Origin: Flammeovirgaceae bacterium UBA4465
GTDB lineage: Bacteria; Bacteroidota; Bacteroidia; Cytophagales; Cyclobacteriaceae
Assembly (NCBI GenBank): GCA_905182375.1
Contig: CAJJBF010000009.1
Coordinates: forward strand, 45,984-109,983
Length of the DNA: 64,000 nucleotides
Direction: 5' to 3'
Below the pieces are notes generated by a model. It searched no databases. It saw nothing but the letters and a program-made list of their open reading frames with translations, and was not told where the DNA came from. The first letter of the stretch is position 1. Each line of letters opens with the position of its first letter. Shown here in pieces: positions 1 through 8,768 of the stretch. Made by a program: the position numbers and the translations under genes.

Positions 1-63
1 AACACTTGCCTTTTGGGCCGTTTGAATAGTACTTCGTATTTGGGTGACTAAAACTTTATTCAT
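1..63 (-). CDS. rpmD: 50S ribosomal protein L30 (5' end only)
   Basis: Only the first 21 codons are present; the gene runs off the left edge. The visible N-terminus reads MNKVLVTQIRS, matching the conserved start of bacterial L30 (K-x-x-V-T-Q-x-R-S). It begins 3 nt after the rpsE stop, which is the usual spc-operon order (rpsE-rpmD). L30 is a small protein of the large ribosomal subunit. The identification rests on this short match plus position. Confidence 0.8.
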   Translation of the reverse strand, partial: MNKVLVTQIRSTIQTAQKASV

Positions 64-66
64 AAT

Positions 67-585
67 CTAACCGTTAAAAACTTTGTCTAGTGTTACTCCC
101 CGCTGTCTTGCAATGGTCAAAGGATCTCTCATTTGAGCAAGCGCGTCAAAAGTGGCTTTAACTACATTATGGGGGTTCGAAGATCCTTTAGATTTAGCTA
201 AAACATCATGAACTCCAGCACTCTCAAGGACCGCACGCATGGCACCGCCGGCGATAACACCCGTACCTGCTGATGCCGGCTTTAATAAAACAAACCCACC
301 ACCGAATTTTCCAATGGCTTCATGAGGAACTGTACCTTTGAAAACAGGAACACGAACTAAATTTTTCTTAGCGTCATCTATTCCTTTAGTTATCGCGTCG
401 GTCACCTCATTGGCCTTCCCTAATCCATAACCTACGACTCCATTTCCATCGCCTACGACAACAATAGCTGAAAAGCTAAATCTTCGACCTCCTTTAACCA
501 CTTTAGCCACACGTTTGATAGCAACGACCTTCTCTTTAAGATCAATATCGCTCGCTCGGACTATTTTAATATTTGATTGTGACAT
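67..585 (-). CDS. rpsE: 30S ribosomal protein S5
   Basis: 172 aa. S5 helps to form the mRNA entry tunnel and contributes to decoding fidelity. The N-terminal double-stranded-RNA-binding-like domain is visible as the GGRRFSFSA...[10 protein letters not shown] block (about residues 33-55), followed by the C-terminal domain with the conserved GTGVIAGG segment. Length is normal for the family. It ends in TAG, showing that TAG is an ordinary stop here, and lies 6 nt after rplR in the spc-type gene string. Confidence 0.97.
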   Translation of the reverse strand: MSQSNIKIVRASDIDLKEKVVAIKRVAKVVKGGRRFSFSAIVVVGDGNGVVGYGLGKANEVTDAITKGIDDAKKNLVRVPVFKGTVPHEAIGKFGGGFVLLKPASAGTGVIAGGAMRAVLESAGVHDVLAKSKGSSNPHNVVKATFDALAQMRDPLTIARQRGVTLDKVFNG

Positions 586-591
586 ATTTTT

Positions 592-939
592 TTAAAATTT
601 TAACCCTCCCTCACGTGCTCCATCAGCCATTGCTTTGACTTGACCATGAAAAGGATATCCTCCTCGATCAAAAACAACTTTTTCTATTCCACTAGTTTGT
701 GCTTTTTCAGCTAATTTCAACCCTACCTCTTTTGAAATTGCCACTGTTACGTTTGAACCTCCAATTTCTTTAGATGATACAGCTACTAGCGTTTCGCCCT
801 TTTCATCATTGATCAATTGTGCGTAGATAGCCCGGTTACTTCTGTATACTGACAATCGAGGTGCAAAGCTCGTTCCCGAGATTTTTCTGCGAATACCTTT
901 TCTAATTCTAATTCTTCTATTAACCTTTGATATAGCCAT
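592..939 (-). CDS. rplR: 50S ribosomal protein L18
   Basis: 115 aa, the usual length. L18 binds 5S rRNA in the central protuberance with L5 and L25. The Arg/Lys-rich N-terminus, the [14 protein letters not shown] segment and the C-terminal [14 protein letters not shown] motif are typical of L18. It sits between rplF (8 nt) and rpsE (6 nt) and is evidently cotranscribed with them. Confidence 0.97.
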   Translation of the reverse strand: MAISKVNRRIRIRKGIRRKISGTSFAPRLSVYRSNRAIYAQLINDEKGETLVAVSSKEIGGSNVTVAISKEVGLKLAEKAQTSGIEKVVFDRGGYPFHGQVKAMADGAREGGLKF

Positions 940-947
940 CTTTCTAC

Positions 948-1499
948 TTATTTAGCAGCTGTCTTACCAGCTTTCCTCCTAATCTCTTCACCCACAAAAC
1001 GTATTCCCTTGCCTTTGTAAGGCTCAATTTTCCTGAGCGACCGAATTTTAGCAGCTACTTGACCTAGCAGTTGCTTATCGTTGCTATCAAGGCTAATGAT
1101 AGGATTTTTACCTTTTGCCGTCTCAGCCGAAACTCTAACTTCTGAAGGTATGGCTAGGAAAATATTATGTGAATACCCTAAGTTCAATTCCAATATATTC
1201 CCTTGGACCGCTGCTTTATAACCTACACCAACTAATTCGAGCTTGCAACTGTATCCTTCAGTGACACCCATAACCATGTTGTGGATTAAAGATCTGTATA
1301 GACCATGCAACGCTTTATGTCTCTTCTGCTCTGTAGGTCTCTGAACTGTTAAAATGCCCTCCTCAATTGAGGCGATAATCTCAGAACCTATATTTTGGGA
1401 CAGTTGGCCCTTCGGTCCATTTACTTTTACCTCACCTCCCTCTACAGTTATTTCAACTCCTGAAGGTATGGTTATTGGGGCTTTTCCTATTCTCGACAT
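948..1499 (-). CDS. rplF: 50S ribosomal protein L6
   Basis: 183 aa. L6 lies near the factor-binding site of the large subunit. It starts MSRIGKAPI, the classic L6 N-terminus, and carries the two repeated L6 folds; the C-terminal signature around [10 protein letters not shown] is intact. It starts 9 nt after the rpsH stop. Nothing is unusual in length or order. Confidence 0.97.
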   Translation of the reverse strand: MSRIGKAPITIPSGVEITVEGGEVKVNGPKGQLSQNIGSEIIASIEEGILTVQRPTEQKRHKALHGLYRSLIHNMVMGVTEGYSCKLELVGVGYKAAVQGNILELNLGYSHNIFLAIPSEVRVSAETAKGKNPIISLDSNDKQLLGQVAAKIRSLRKIEPYKGKGIRFVGEEIRRKAGKTAAK

Positions 1500-1508
1500 A
1501 TTAAATAA

Positions 1509-1907
1509 TTAATAAACGTAACAAAGTATTTCACCACCAATATTTTCTGTCCTGGCTTTCTTGTCCGTGATGATACCCTTAGATGTACTGATCACAGCGA
1601 TACCCAAACCATTCAGGACACGTGGCAACTCGCCTGCACCCTTATATTTTCTTAGCCCTGGCTTACTTACTCGTTCAAGGTTGGTTATCGCAGAACGCTT
1701 GGTTTCAGGATTGTATTTGAGCGCAATCTTAATTACTGACCCTGGGCCCTCTTTATCAAATTTGAAATTAGCGATATATCCCTGGTCATGTAAAAGTTTG
1801 GTTATTTCTTTTTTCATGCGCGAGGTTGGAATCTCTACAATCCTATGATTCGCACCGATGGCATTCCGAATCCTAGTTAAATAATCTGATATGGGGTCTG
1901 TTACCAT
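1509..1907 (-). CDS. rpsH: 30S ribosomal protein S8
   Basis: 132 aa from the ATG at 1907 (MVTDPISDYLTRIRNA). An in-frame upstream start would add 13 residues with no counterpart in S8, and it lies next to a likely promoter element, so it was rejected. S8 binds 16S rRNA helix 21 early in 30S assembly; the C-terminal STSKGI...DKKAR and GGEILCYVY segments are characteristic. The 83-nt gap to rpsN is the largest in this part of the operon and holds a possible internal promoter, so rpsH-rplF-rplR-rpsE-rpmD may get extra transcription. Confidence 0.96.
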   Translation of the reverse strand: MVTDPISDYLTRIRNAIGANHRIVEIPTSRMKKEITKLLHDQGYIANFKFDKEGPGSVIKIALKYNPETKRSAITNLERVSKPGLRKYKGAGELPRVLNGLGIAVISTSKGIITDKKARTENIGGEILCYVY

Positions 1908-1943
1908 AATTTTTTTTTGATTTTGTCTCCTTGAAAAGGGACG

Positions 1944-1973
1944 CAAAGTTAATTATTGTTTTCTATTTAGAAA
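1944..1973 (-). promoter_or_regulatory. Possible internal promoter before rpsH
   Basis: On the minus strand TAACTTTG (1944-1951) matches the Bacteroidota -7 element TAnnTTTG. Nineteen nt upstream is TTT (1971-1973) in place of the preferred TTG. The bases after the -7 box, GCGTCCC, resemble those at the other translation-gene promoters in this window. It lies in the 83-nt gap between rpsN and rpsH. The weak -33 element lowers confidence. Confidence 0.5.
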
Positions 1974-1990
1974 ATATTTTGAACTTAAAC

Positions 1991-2260
1991 TTACCAACTT
2001 GCTTTGGTTATGCCAGGTATTTTCCCGTCCGAAGCCATTTCTCTAAAAGTTACTCTAGATAAGCCGAACTTTCTCATGTAACCCTTAGGTCTTCCAGTCA
2101 ATTTGCATCTATTATGGAGTCTGACTGGGGATGAATCTTTTGGTAACTTGTCTAGACCTACGTAATCGCCAGCTGCCTTCAATGCTTTCCTCTTTTCAGC
2201 AAATTTAGCGACCAATCGCTCCCTTTTTCTTTCTCTTGCTTTTAATGATTCTTTTGCCAT
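1991..2260 (-). CDS. rpsN: 30S ribosomal protein S14 (zinc-independent type)
   Basis: 89 aa from the ATG at 2260 ([14 protein letters not shown]). A longer in-frame start reading [13 protein letters not shown]... overlaps the end of rplE and has no family support. This is the long S14 form without the paired CxxC zinc ligands; only one Cys, in [19 protein letters not shown], is seen. S14 sits in the 30S head. It follows rplE by 7 nt. Confidence 0.96.
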   Translation of the reverse strand: MAKESLKARERKRERLVAKFAEKRKALKAAGDYVGLDKLPKDSSPVRLHNRCKLTGRPKGYMRKFGLSRVTFREMASDGKIPGITKASW

Positions 2261-2267
2261 TTTATAA

Positions 2268-2822
2268 TTAATTTTTGCCCTTAGAAAAAGGCATACCAAA
2301 TGCTTTGAGCAATGCTAAACTTTCTTCGTCAGTCTTAGCGGTTGTTACAAAGGTGATGTCCATTCCCGCAATCTTATTGATTTTATCAATGCTGATTTCT
2401 GGAAAGATGATTTGCTCTTGTACACCCAAGGAATAATTACCTCGACCATCAAATCCTCTCGCTTTGACCCCCTTAAAATCCCTTACGCGAGGAAGAGCCA
2501 CGGTTAATAGTCTATCGAGAAATTCATACATGCGGTCTCCTCGGAGCGTAACCTTTGCTCCAATGGGCATCCCCTCTCTCAACTTGAAGTTAGAAACTGA
2601 CTTCTTTGCTATCGTAGCCACGGCCTGCTGGCCTGTAACAGTGGTTAACTCTGATACACCGACATCAACTAATTTTTTGTCGGACACCGCATCACCAATA
2701 CCTCTGTTTAAAGCTATTTTCACAACCTTCGGCACTTGCATTACCGACTTATATTGGAACTTCTCCTTTAACAAAGGAATGATTTCTGAAATATATTTAT
2801 CTTTTAGTCTTGGGATCGCCAT
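2268..2822 (-). CDS. rplE: 50S ribosomal protein L5
   Basis: 184 aa from the ATG at 2822 ([14 protein letters not shown]). The longer in-frame version adds 18 residues and would overlap rplX, so the shorter start is preferred. L5 anchors 5S rRNA in the central protuberance and contacts the P-site tRNA. The [21 protein letters not shown] and [19 protein letters not shown] blocks are highly conserved L5 sequence. It starts 1 nt after the rplX stop. Confidence 0.96.
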   Translation of the reverse strand: MAIPRLKDKYISEIIPLLKEKFQYKSVMQVPKVVKIALNRGIGDAVSDKKLVDVGVSELTTVTGQQAVATIAKKSVSNFKLREGMPIGAKVTLRGDRMYEFLDRLLTVALPRVRDFKGVKARGFDGRGNYSLGVQEQIIFPEISIDKINKIAGMDITFVTTAKTDEESLALLKAFGMPFSKGKN

Positions 2823-2823
2823 T

Positions 2824-3150
2824 TTAAATAAATTCTCCTGATTTTTTCGAATAACGCTGATTTTTACCCTCAGCATTTAATTTTCTACCTATTCTCGTCG
2901 GCTCGCCAGTTGCCGGATCTACTAGCATCAAATTACTGATGTGCATCGCAGCCTCAGTATTGATCAGTCCACCCTCCGGCTTATCAGCTGAAGGTTTGAC
3001 ATGTTTAGTGACCATATTCACTCCTTCAACAATGGCTCTGTACTTACTTGTAATTATTTCTAATACTTTACCTGTTTTACCGTTATCATTACCTGTAAGG
3101 ATCTTGACGGTATCACCCTTCTTTATTTGTATCTTTTTTATATCAGCCAT
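2824..3150 (-). CDS. rplX: 50S ribosomal protein L24
   Basis: 108 aa. L24 is an assembly initiator for the 50S subunit near the tunnel exit. The KOW motif is clear at residues 10-27 ([19 protein letters not shown]). It lies 2 nt after rplN and 1 nt before rplE, consistent with tight coupling. Length is normal for Bacteroidota. Confidence 0.96.
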   Translation of the reverse strand: MADIKKIQIKKGDTVKILTGNDNGKTGKVLEIITSKYRAIVEGVNMVTKHVKPSADKPEGGLINTEAAMHISNLMLVDPATGEPTRIGRKLNAEGKNQRYSKKSGEFI

Positions 3151-3152
3151 GA

Positions 3153-3521
3153 TTATAATACTTCTGGTGCCAATGAAACGATTTTCATAAATTGCTTCTC
3201 GCGCAATTCCCGAGCTACGGGTCCAAATATTCTCGTGCCTTTAGGCTCATTGTTATCGTTGAGTAAAACAGCTGCATTGTCCTCAAATCGGACGTAAGAA
3301 CCATCCTTTCTACGTATCTCTTTTTTGGTCCGAACAACGACTGCTTTTGAAACTGTCCCTTTCTTAACAGAGCTTGATGAGATCGCAGATTTAATCGATA
3401 CTACAATTGTGTCACCTATGTAGGCATATCTCTTTTTAGTACCTCCTAGAACGCGAATACATAGCACCTCTTTGGCCCCACTGTTATCCGCTACTTTAAG
3501 CCTTGATTCTTGTTGCACCAT
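3153..3521 (-). CDS. rplN: 50S ribosomal protein L14
   Basis: 122 aa, the standard length. L14 lies at the subunit interface and is the binding site of the silencing factor RsfS, whose gene is at 34119. The N-terminus [18 protein letters not shown] and the [15 protein letters not shown] block are diagnostic. It is one nt from rpsQ. Confidence 0.98.
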   Translation of the reverse strand: MVQQESRLKVADNSGAKEVLCIRVLGGTKKRYAYIGDTIVVSIKSAISSSSVKKGTVSKAVVVRTKKEIRRKDGSYVRFEDNAAVLLNDNNEPKGTRIFGPVARELREKQFMKIVSLAPEVL

Positions 3522-3522
3522 A

Positions 3523-3777
3523 TTATTTTGCTCTTTTTACTATTTCTACTAAGCGCCATCGCTTGCTCTTGCTTAAAGGACGAGTCTCCATAATTTTGAC
3601 CGTGTCCCCAACATTGCAATCATTTTGTTCGTCATGGGCCGTAAGCTTGGTCGTCTTTTGAACAAACTTCCCGTACATAGGATGCTTCACTTTTCTTACC
3701 ACAGCTACAGTGATGCTCTTCTGCATCTTGTCGCCTATCACTAGACCTACTCTTTCCTTTCTAAGATTTCTTTCCAT
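3523..3777 (-). CDS. rpsQ: 30S ribosomal protein S17
   Basis: 84 aa from the ATG at 3777 ([13 protein letters not shown]). An upstream in-frame ATG at 3795 would overlap rpmC and add six unconserved residues. S17 is a primary 16S-binding protein with an OB fold. The [16 protein letters not shown] segment and KHPMYGKFV are typical. It follows rpmC by 7 nt. Confidence 0.96.
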   Translation of the reverse strand: MERNLRKERVGLVIGDKMQKSITVAVVRKVKHPMYGKFVQKTTKLTAHDEQNDCNVGDTVKIMETRPLSKSKRWRLVEIVKRAK

Positions 3778-3784
3778 AAACCCT

Positions 3785-3979
3785 TTATTTAACAAGCTGC
3801 TTTGCCCGCACCTCAGTTTCTAATCTTGCAATTAATTTACGCGCTGCTCTAATCTTCATGGGATTCTCAATGGGCGTGATGGCGTGAGCAAACGTCAATT
3901 TGCTGTATGCCTCTTTTTCAATGGCAAGTTTATTTACCAACTCATCTATACTTAGACCTCTTAACTCAGAATTTTTCAT
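3785..3979 (-). CDS. rpmC: 50S ribosomal protein L29
   Basis: 64 aa, two-helix protein at the tunnel exit next to L23, part of the docking site for trigger factor and SRP. The [14 protein letters not shown] start and the central alpha-helical region match L29. Its start codon overlaps the rplP stop by 4 nt, indicating translational coupling. Confidence 0.95.
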   Translation of the reverse strand: MKNSELRGLSIDELVNKLAIEKEAYSKLTFAHAITPIENPMKIRAARKLIARLETEVRAKQLVK

Positions 3980-4395
3980 ACCCGATAATCCCTCTTTACT
4001 ACAAATCTTGAACTAATGGGCAACTTTTGTGCCGCCAAACTTAATGCCTCTTTTGCTAAATCAAGACTTACTCCTGCTGCCTCAAACAAAATAGTTCCAG
4101 GCTTTACACATGCCACCCAATACTCTGGAGCACCCTTACCTTTTCCCATTCTTACTTCAGCTGGCTTTTTGGTCACTGGCTTATCTGGAAAAATTCTAAT
4201 CCATACTTGACCTTCCCGCTTCATCGCACGCGTCATGGCAATACGGGCCGCTTCAATTTGCCGACTAGTCAACCATCCTGGCTCTAACGACTTAACTCCG
4301 AAGGTACCAAACGACAACAGGTGTCCTCGTTGTGCTAATCCTTTAACCCTCCCTTTTTGCCTTTTTCTAAACTTTGTTCGCTTAGGTTGTAACAT
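3976..4395 (-). CDS. rplP: 50S ribosomal protein L16
   Basis: 139 aa. L16 organises the A-site tRNA-binding region. It starts [16 protein letters not shown], and the [20 protein letters not shown] and [20 protein letters not shown] blocks are strongly conserved. It overlaps rpmC by 4 nt and follows rpsC by 18 nt. Confidence 0.97.
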   Translation of the reverse strand: MLQPKRTKFRKRQKGRVKGLAQRGHLLSFGTFGVKSLEPGWLTSRQIEAARIAMTRAMKREGQVWIRIFPDKPVTKKPAEVRMGKGKGAPEYWVACVKPGTILFEAAGVSLDLAKEALSLAAQKLPISSRFVVKRDYRV

Positions 4396-4413
4396 TTTTA
4401 AATATCTTTAAAA

Positions 4414-5139
4414 TTATCTTCTTTTTCTCCTTGGTCCATCTGGCCTAGGTCTACCACCGGCATTACCACCACCGGCATTATTCGCAACACCAATATTTGG
4501 AGAAAGATCTCTTTTACCAAAAATGAGGCCTTTAAAAATCCATACTTTGATACCTATTTTGCCATATACTGTTTGGGCCTCAGAAACTGCATAGTCGATA
4601 TCTGCTCGTAAAGTGTGCAAGGGTATTGCACCTTCTTTATATTGCTCAGTACGTGCCATCTCGGCACCGCCCAGTCGACCCGCACATTTTATCTTGATAC
4701 CTAAAGCACCTACACGCATAGCTGAAGCTATGGCTTGCTTCATGGCTCTTCGGTAAGAAATTCTTGCCTTCAATTGCTGGGCAATAGACTCTCCTACCAA
4801 TAAAGCATCCAATTCAGGTCTTTTAATCTCGAAAATATTAATTTGGAGTTCTTTACCAGTAATTTTTTTCAGCTCTTCTTTCAACTTATCAACCTCGGAG
4901 CCTCCTTTACCAATCACGACACCCGGTCGGGCCGTATGTATGGTCAAGGTTATTCTTTTCAAGGTCCTTTCAATAACTACTTTTGAAATTCCACCTTTTG
5001 TGATTCTTGCTAAAAGATACTTCCGGATTTTGTGGTCTTCCACAATATTGTCTACGAAAGATTTTCCGCCATACCAATTAGAATCCCATCCTTTAATGAT
5101 ACCAAGTCTTAAACTTATTGGGTTTACCTTTTGTCCCAT
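4414..5139 (-). CDS. rpsC: 30S ribosomal protein S3
   Basis: 241 aa. S3 forms the mRNA entry site and has helicase-like activity with S4 and S5. The KH domain has its GxxG loop in [15 protein letters not shown] (about residue 73). The C-terminal tail is Gly/Asn-rich then basic (ANNAGGGNAGG... ending PRRKRR), an extension common in Bacteroidota. It follows rplV by 3 nt. Confidence 0.97.
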   Translation of the reverse strand: MGQKVNPISLRLGIIKGWDSNWYGGKSFVDNIVEDHKIRKYLLARITKGGISKVVIERTLKRITLTIHTARPGVVIGKGGSEVDKLKEELKKITGKELQINIFEIKRPELDALLVGESIAQQLKARISYRRAMKQAIASAMRVGALGIKIKCAGRLGGAEMARTEQYKEGAIPLHTLRADIDYAVSEAQTVYGKIGIKVWIFKGLIFGKRDLSPNIGVANNAGGGNAGGRPRPDGPRRKRR

Positions 5140-5142
5140 CGA

Positions 5143-5622
5143 TTAGTCTTTTTGCATTTCATTATCATTTTCAACTTTTGCATTACGATCATCCACTGTA
5201 ATAGCCAGATGATGGGAACGCTTTCTTATCCTGTGCGCTCTACCTTGAGGAGCCGTACGCAATCTTTTCAACATCCGAGCGCTGTCTACATATATTTCTT
5301 TGACATACAAGTCAGCCTCTTCAATATTTACATCCTCATTCTTTAACTGCCAGTTGGCAATCGCAGATAACAATACTTTTTCTAAAATACTTGAAGCAAA
5401 CTTAGCGTCGAACTTTAAAACATTTAAGGCCACACTTACCCGCTGGCCCCTGATCATGTCGGCAACTAACCTCATTTTACGTGGAGCAGATGGGAAATTG
5501 CGTAGAGAAGCTGCCACGGCACCTTGTCGTCCAGAAATTGATTTTATAGCTTCCTTTTGTGCCTCCTTCTCGAGTCTGATCCTAACAGACTTTTTGATCT
5601 TTTTATTTTCTTTCGCCTCCAT
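5143..5622 (-). CDS. rplV: 50S ribosomal protein L22
   Basis: 159 aa, longer than the roughly 110 aa of E. coli L22 because of a charged N-terminal extension of about 35 residues ([20 protein letters not shown]...). The core begins near AVAASLRNFPSAPRKMRLVAD and carries the tunnel-lining beta-hairpin around RMLKRLRTAPQGRAHRIRKR. The start overlaps the rpsS stop by one nt. Confidence 0.95.
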   Translation of the reverse strand: MEAKENKKIKKSVRIRLEKEAQKEAIKSISGRQGAVAASLRNFPSAPRKMRLVADMIRGQRVSVALNVLKFDAKFASSILEKVLLSAIANWQLKNEDVNIEEADLYVKEIYVDSARMLKRLRTAPQGRAHRIRKRSHHLAITVDDRNAKVENDNEMQKD

Positions 5623-5897
5623 TATCTTTTCTTATCCTTTTTTGCGATGTGACCTCTGAAGTTTCGAGTAGGTGAAAACTCTCCTAACTTGTGACCTACC
5701 ATGTTTTCGGTGACCATAATAGGAATAAACTTATTACCATTGTGGACCGCGAAGGTATGACCTACAAAATCGGGTGAGATCATTGATCTTCTTGACCAAG
5801 TTTTGATCACATTCTTCTTTCCGTTATCATTAAGTGCATCAACCTTTTTTTCAAGACGAAAATCTATGTAAGGTCCTTTTTTTAGTGATCTAGCCAT
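5622..5897 (-). CDS. rpsS: 30S ribosomal protein S19
   Basis: 91 aa. S19 lies in the 30S head and pairs with S13. It begins [13 protein letters not shown] and has the [16 protein letters not shown] signature. It shares one nt with each neighbour (rplB upstream, rplV downstream), so the three genes are translationally coupled. Confidence 0.98.
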   Translation of the reverse strand: MARSLKKGPYIDFRLEKKVDALNDNGKKNVIKTWSRRSMISPDFVGHTFAVHNGNKFIPIMVTENMVGHKLGEFSPTRNFRGHIAKKDKKR

Positions 5898-6718
5898 TAT
5901 TTTCTTTTAGTTACGATCATTTTGTCTGAATATTTATTTGGCTTTCTAGTTTTTTGCCCTTTGGCATAAATGCCATTCCTTGAGCGAGGATGCCCTCCTG
6001 AAGACTTTCCTTCTCCTCCACCCATGGGGTGATCTACAGGATTCATTGCTACACCTCTTACTCGAGGTCTTCTACCTAACCATCTGTTCCTTCCAGCCTT
6101 ACCTAGTCTAACGTTCATATGGTCACTATTAGAAACAGTTCCGATGGTTGCATAGCAAGTAGATAGTACAAGTCTCATTTCACCGGAGGGCAGCTTCAAG
6201 GTGACATACTTGCCGTCCTTAGCAACTAGCTGTGCATAGGAACCTGCACTTCTTGCCATTGCTCCACCCTTGCCTGGCTTCAACTCAATGTTGTGTATGA
6301 TTGTACCCAGAGGTATTTCTGATAAAGGTAAGGCATTTCCAACTTCTGGCGCCACGCCCGGACCACTCAACAACACGGTCTCGACTTCAAGACCATTTGG
6401 TGCAATAATGTATCTTTTTTCGCCATCGGCATAGAACAATAACGCAATACGTGCCGTTCTGTTCGGATCGTATTCGATCGATTTGACCGTAGCAGGGATA
6501 TCGAACTTGTCTCTTTTAAAATCAACGTCTCTAAGTCTCTTTTTGTGACCGCCTCCTACATTACGAACGGTCATCTTTCCGGTGCTATTTCTTCCCCCGG
6601 ATCTTTTTACAGATGAAATTAAAGACTTTTCTGGTTTGTCAGCTGTTATCTTGTCGAAAACAGGTGCTATCCTAAATCTTTGTCCTGGAGTGGTTGGTTT
6701 AAGTTTTCTAATTGCCAT
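5897..6718 (-). CDS. rplB: 50S ribosomal protein L2
   Basis: 273 aa, normal length. L2 is needed for subunit association and supports the peptidyl-transferase centre. The RNA-binding core ([15 protein letters not shown]) and the C-terminal signature [19 protein letters not shown] are intact. It follows rplW by 10 nt. Confidence 0.98.
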   Translation of the reverse strand: MAIRKLKPTTPGQRFRIAPVFDKITADKPEKSLISSVKRSGGRNSTGKMTVRNVGGGHKKRLRDVDFKRDKFDIPATVKSIEYDPNRTARIALLFYADGEKRYIIAPNGLEVETVLLSGPGVAPEVGNALPLSEIPLGTIIHNIELKPGKGGAMARSAGSYAQLVAKDGKYVTLKLPSGEMRLVLSTCYATIGTVSNSDHMNVRLGKAGRNRWLGRRPRVRGVAMNPVDHPMGGGEGKSSGGHPRSRNGIYAKGQKTRKPNKYSDKMIVTKRK

Positions 6719-6728
6719 CTCTTAGTAA

Positions 6729-7016
6729 TTAAATTCCACTATAAAAATCAATAATATCCCCATCAGCAACCTTGACAATGGCTTTTTTGTATGTTTTCGA
6801 CTTACCTTTGATAACACCGGCTTTCGTAGATCTCGACTTAGATTTTCCCGGCTGTACCATAGTATTTACGAATTCTACAGTGACACCATATTTCTTTTCA
6901 ACTTCCTGTCTAATCTGAACTTTATTAGCACTTCTCTCTACCACGAAGCCATACTTCCCTTGCTCGTTCATTGCAGAGAATTTTTCTGTTACAAGGGGTT
7001 TAATAAGTATACTCAT
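6729..7016 (-). CDS. rplW: 50S ribosomal protein L23
   Basis: 95 aa. L23 is the main docking protein at the exit tunnel for trigger factor and SRP. It starts MSILIKPLVTEKF and contains the GKYGFVVERSANKVQIRQ core. The start overlaps the rplD stop by one nt. Confidence 0.96.
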   Translation of the reverse strand: MSILIKPLVTEKFSAMNEQGKYGFVVERSANKVQIRQEVEKKYGVTVEFVNTMVQPGKSKSRSTKAGVIKGKSKTYKKAIVKVADGDIIDFYSGI

Positions 7017-7642
7017 CAGTTCAATCTATTTTCTATGGTGTCAATGGCACTCTCAAATAATACGATGTAGTCAGCATTCACGAGCTCATAAGTAGACAAC
7101 TCATTGGCGCTGATTACTTTAGCATTCGGAATATTTCTAGCAGAAGCCACTGCATTGTCGTTCACATTCCCGGTAATAAACAATGCCTTATCAATCTCTA
7201 ATTTGAGAGCCTTTAAAATTGATTTAAAAACTTTGGTCTTGGGAACATCAATGATCTGATCCTCCATAACACGTATCTTTTTTTCAGCGACTTTCGCAGA
7301 GAATGCTGAACGCTTAGCTAACCTTTTGACTTTCTTGTTTAAATCGAAACCATAGTCTCTCGGAACTGGACCAAAGATGGTACCTCCCCCTCTCAGTAAA
7401 CCTGACTTTATACTGCCAGCTCTAGCTGTGCCTGTCCCTTTTTGTTTTTTTACCTTTCTAGTAGACCCTGTGACGTCGGCTTTACCTTTTGTCTTGTGGG
7501 TGCCTTGACGTTGATTGGCCAAAAATTGCTTTACTTCCAAATAAACCGCATGCTCATTGGGCTCGATCTTGTAAATATCATTTAACAGATCAATCTTTCG
7601 ACCGGTATCCTCACCCTTATTATTTATAACTTCTATTTTCAT
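7016..7642 (-). CDS. rplD: 50S ribosomal protein L4
   Basis: 208 aa. L4 reaches into the exit tunnel. The tunnel loop is visible as RQGTHKTKGKADVTGSTRK followed by KQKGTGTARAGSIKS and FGPVPRDY, all conserved. In enterobacteria L4 autoregulates the S10 operon; the leader here gives no direct evidence for that. It lies 3 nt after rplC. Confidence 0.97.
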   Translation of the reverse strand: MKIEVINNKGEDTGRKIDLLNDIYKIEPNEHAVYLEVKQFLANQRQGTHKTKGKADVTGSTRKVKKQKGTGTARAGSIKSGLLRGGGTIFGPVPRDYGFDLNKKVKRLAKRSAFSAKVAEKKIRVMEDQIIDVPKTKVFKSILKALKLEIDKALFITGNVNDNAVASARNIPNAKVISANELSTYELVNADYIVLFESAIDTIENRLN

Positions 7643-7645
7643 GAC

Positions 7646-8278
7646 TTATTTTTCTAAGATCACATAAGAATTTTTTGCCCCTGGAATTGAGCCACTTATT
7701 AATATAAGATTTTTTTCGGGATAGATTTTCATCACTTTGAGATTAAGAATTTTCTTGCGACCACCTCCCATTCTACCAGCCATTCTCATTCCCTTAAAAA
7801 CCCTTGAAGGAAAGGAAGCTGCTCCGATAGAACCCGGGGCTCTCAATCTATTGTGTTGCCCATGTGTTGCTTGCCCGACACCTGCAAAATTATGTCTTTT
7901 AACGACTCCTTGAAACCCTTTCCCTTTGGTCGTTCCGACAGCATCAACAAAATCGTCTACTTTAAAAACATCAGCAATGTTAATTTCTTTTCCTAAAGCA
8001 ACTTTGTCATCAAACTCGCTTCTGAAATCTCTAAATTCAACTTGATATTTCTTGGGTTGGGATCCTGCCTTGGCATAATGTCCCTTTTCCGCTTTTGAGG
8101 TATTCTTTTCTTTTTTATCATCATAGGCAAGCTGAACCGCACGATATCCATCGGAATCCTCATTTTTCACTTGCGTAACGACGCAAGGACCGGCCTCAAC
8201 CAATGTACAAGCAATACTTTTGCCCGCTTCATTGTATATATTGGTCATCCCTACTTTTTTACCTATTAATCCAGGCAT
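7646..8278 (-). CDS. rplC: 50S ribosomal protein L3
   Basis: 210 aa. L3 folds against the peptidyl-transferase centre. It begins [12 protein letters not shown] and has the central loop [13 protein letters not shown] followed by [15 protein letters not shown]. It is the first gene of its transcript: a strong promoter (8339-8368) and the terminator after rpsJ lie just upstream, so rpsJ is not in this transcription unit. Confidence 0.97.
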   Translation of the reverse strand: MPGLIGKKVGMTNIYNEAGKSIACTLVEAGPCVVTQVKNEDSDGYRAVQLAYDDKKEKNTSKAEKGHYAKAGSQPKKYQVEFRDFRSEFDDKVALGKEINIADVFKVDDFVDAVGTTKGKGFQGVVKRHNFAGVGQATHGQHNRLRAPGSIGAASFPSRVFKGMRMAGRMGGGRKKILNLKVMKIYPEKNLILISGSIPGAKNSYVILEK

Positions 8279-8338
8279 TTTTTGAAATTATTAATTGTTT
8301 AATACTTTTTTCTTCATTGCTTCCCCCCAAAAGGAGTG

Positions 8339-8368
8339 CAAAGATAATAATTCTGTCTAATGAACCAA
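8339..8368 (-). promoter_or_regulatory. Promoter of the rplC...rpmD operon
   Basis: TATCTTTG (8339-8346, minus strand) is a perfect match to the Bacteroidota -7 consensus TAnnTTTG, and TTG (8366-8368) lies exactly 19 nt upstream. The discriminator reads GCACTCC, like the other translation-gene promoters here. The leader to the rplC ATG is about 50-55 nt. Confidence 0.85.
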
Positions 8369-8395
8369 TGATTAACTGATATTAAAAGACAAAAA

Positions 8396-8425
8396 AAGAA
8401 CCAACTCAAAAATGTGTTGGCTCTT
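8396..8425 (-). terminator. Intrinsic terminator after rpsJ
   Basis: On the minus strand AAGAGCCAAC (8425-8416) pairs with GTTGGTTCTT (8405-8396): a 10-bp stem with one G-U pair and a 10-nt loop, followed by a run of seven T. It lies 19 nt after the rpsJ stop and just before the rplC promoter. Confidence 0.85.
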
Positions 8426-8443
8426 CATAATTTTTAAAGCAAA

Positions 8444-8749
8444 TCAGACCTTAATTTCAACATCCACTCCGCTAGGTAATTCTAATTTCATCAATGCATC
8501 CACAGTTTTGGCACTGTTAGAATATATATCTACCAACCGCTTATACGTACATAACTGAAACTGTTCTCTTGATTTTTTATTTACGTGAGGGGACCTAAGT
8601 ACCGTAAATTTTTCTTTTACGGTAGGCAAAGGTATCGGTCCGCTAACAACCGCTCCAGTTGTTTTCACAGCACGTACTATTTTCTCGGATGACTTATCTA
8701 CCAAGTTGTGATCGTATGATCTTAATTTAATTCTAATTTTTTGATTCAT
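8444..8749 (-). CDS. rpsJ: 30S ribosomal protein S10
   Basis: 101 aa. S10 sits in the 30S head and also works with NusB in antitermination. It starts [14 protein letters not shown] and has the [29 protein letters not shown] block. It follows fusA by 19 nt and is followed by a terminator, so here it is the last gene of the str-type operon (rpsL-rpsG-fusA-rpsJ) rather than the first of the S10 operon. Confidence 0.97.
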   Translation of the reverse strand: MNQKIRIKLRSYDHNLVDKSSEKIVRAVKTTGAVVSGPIPLPTVKEKFTVLRSPHVNKKSREQFQLCTYKRLVDIYSNSAKTVDALMKLELPSGVDVEIKV

Positions 8750-8768
8750 AATCTATTCCGAAAACTGA

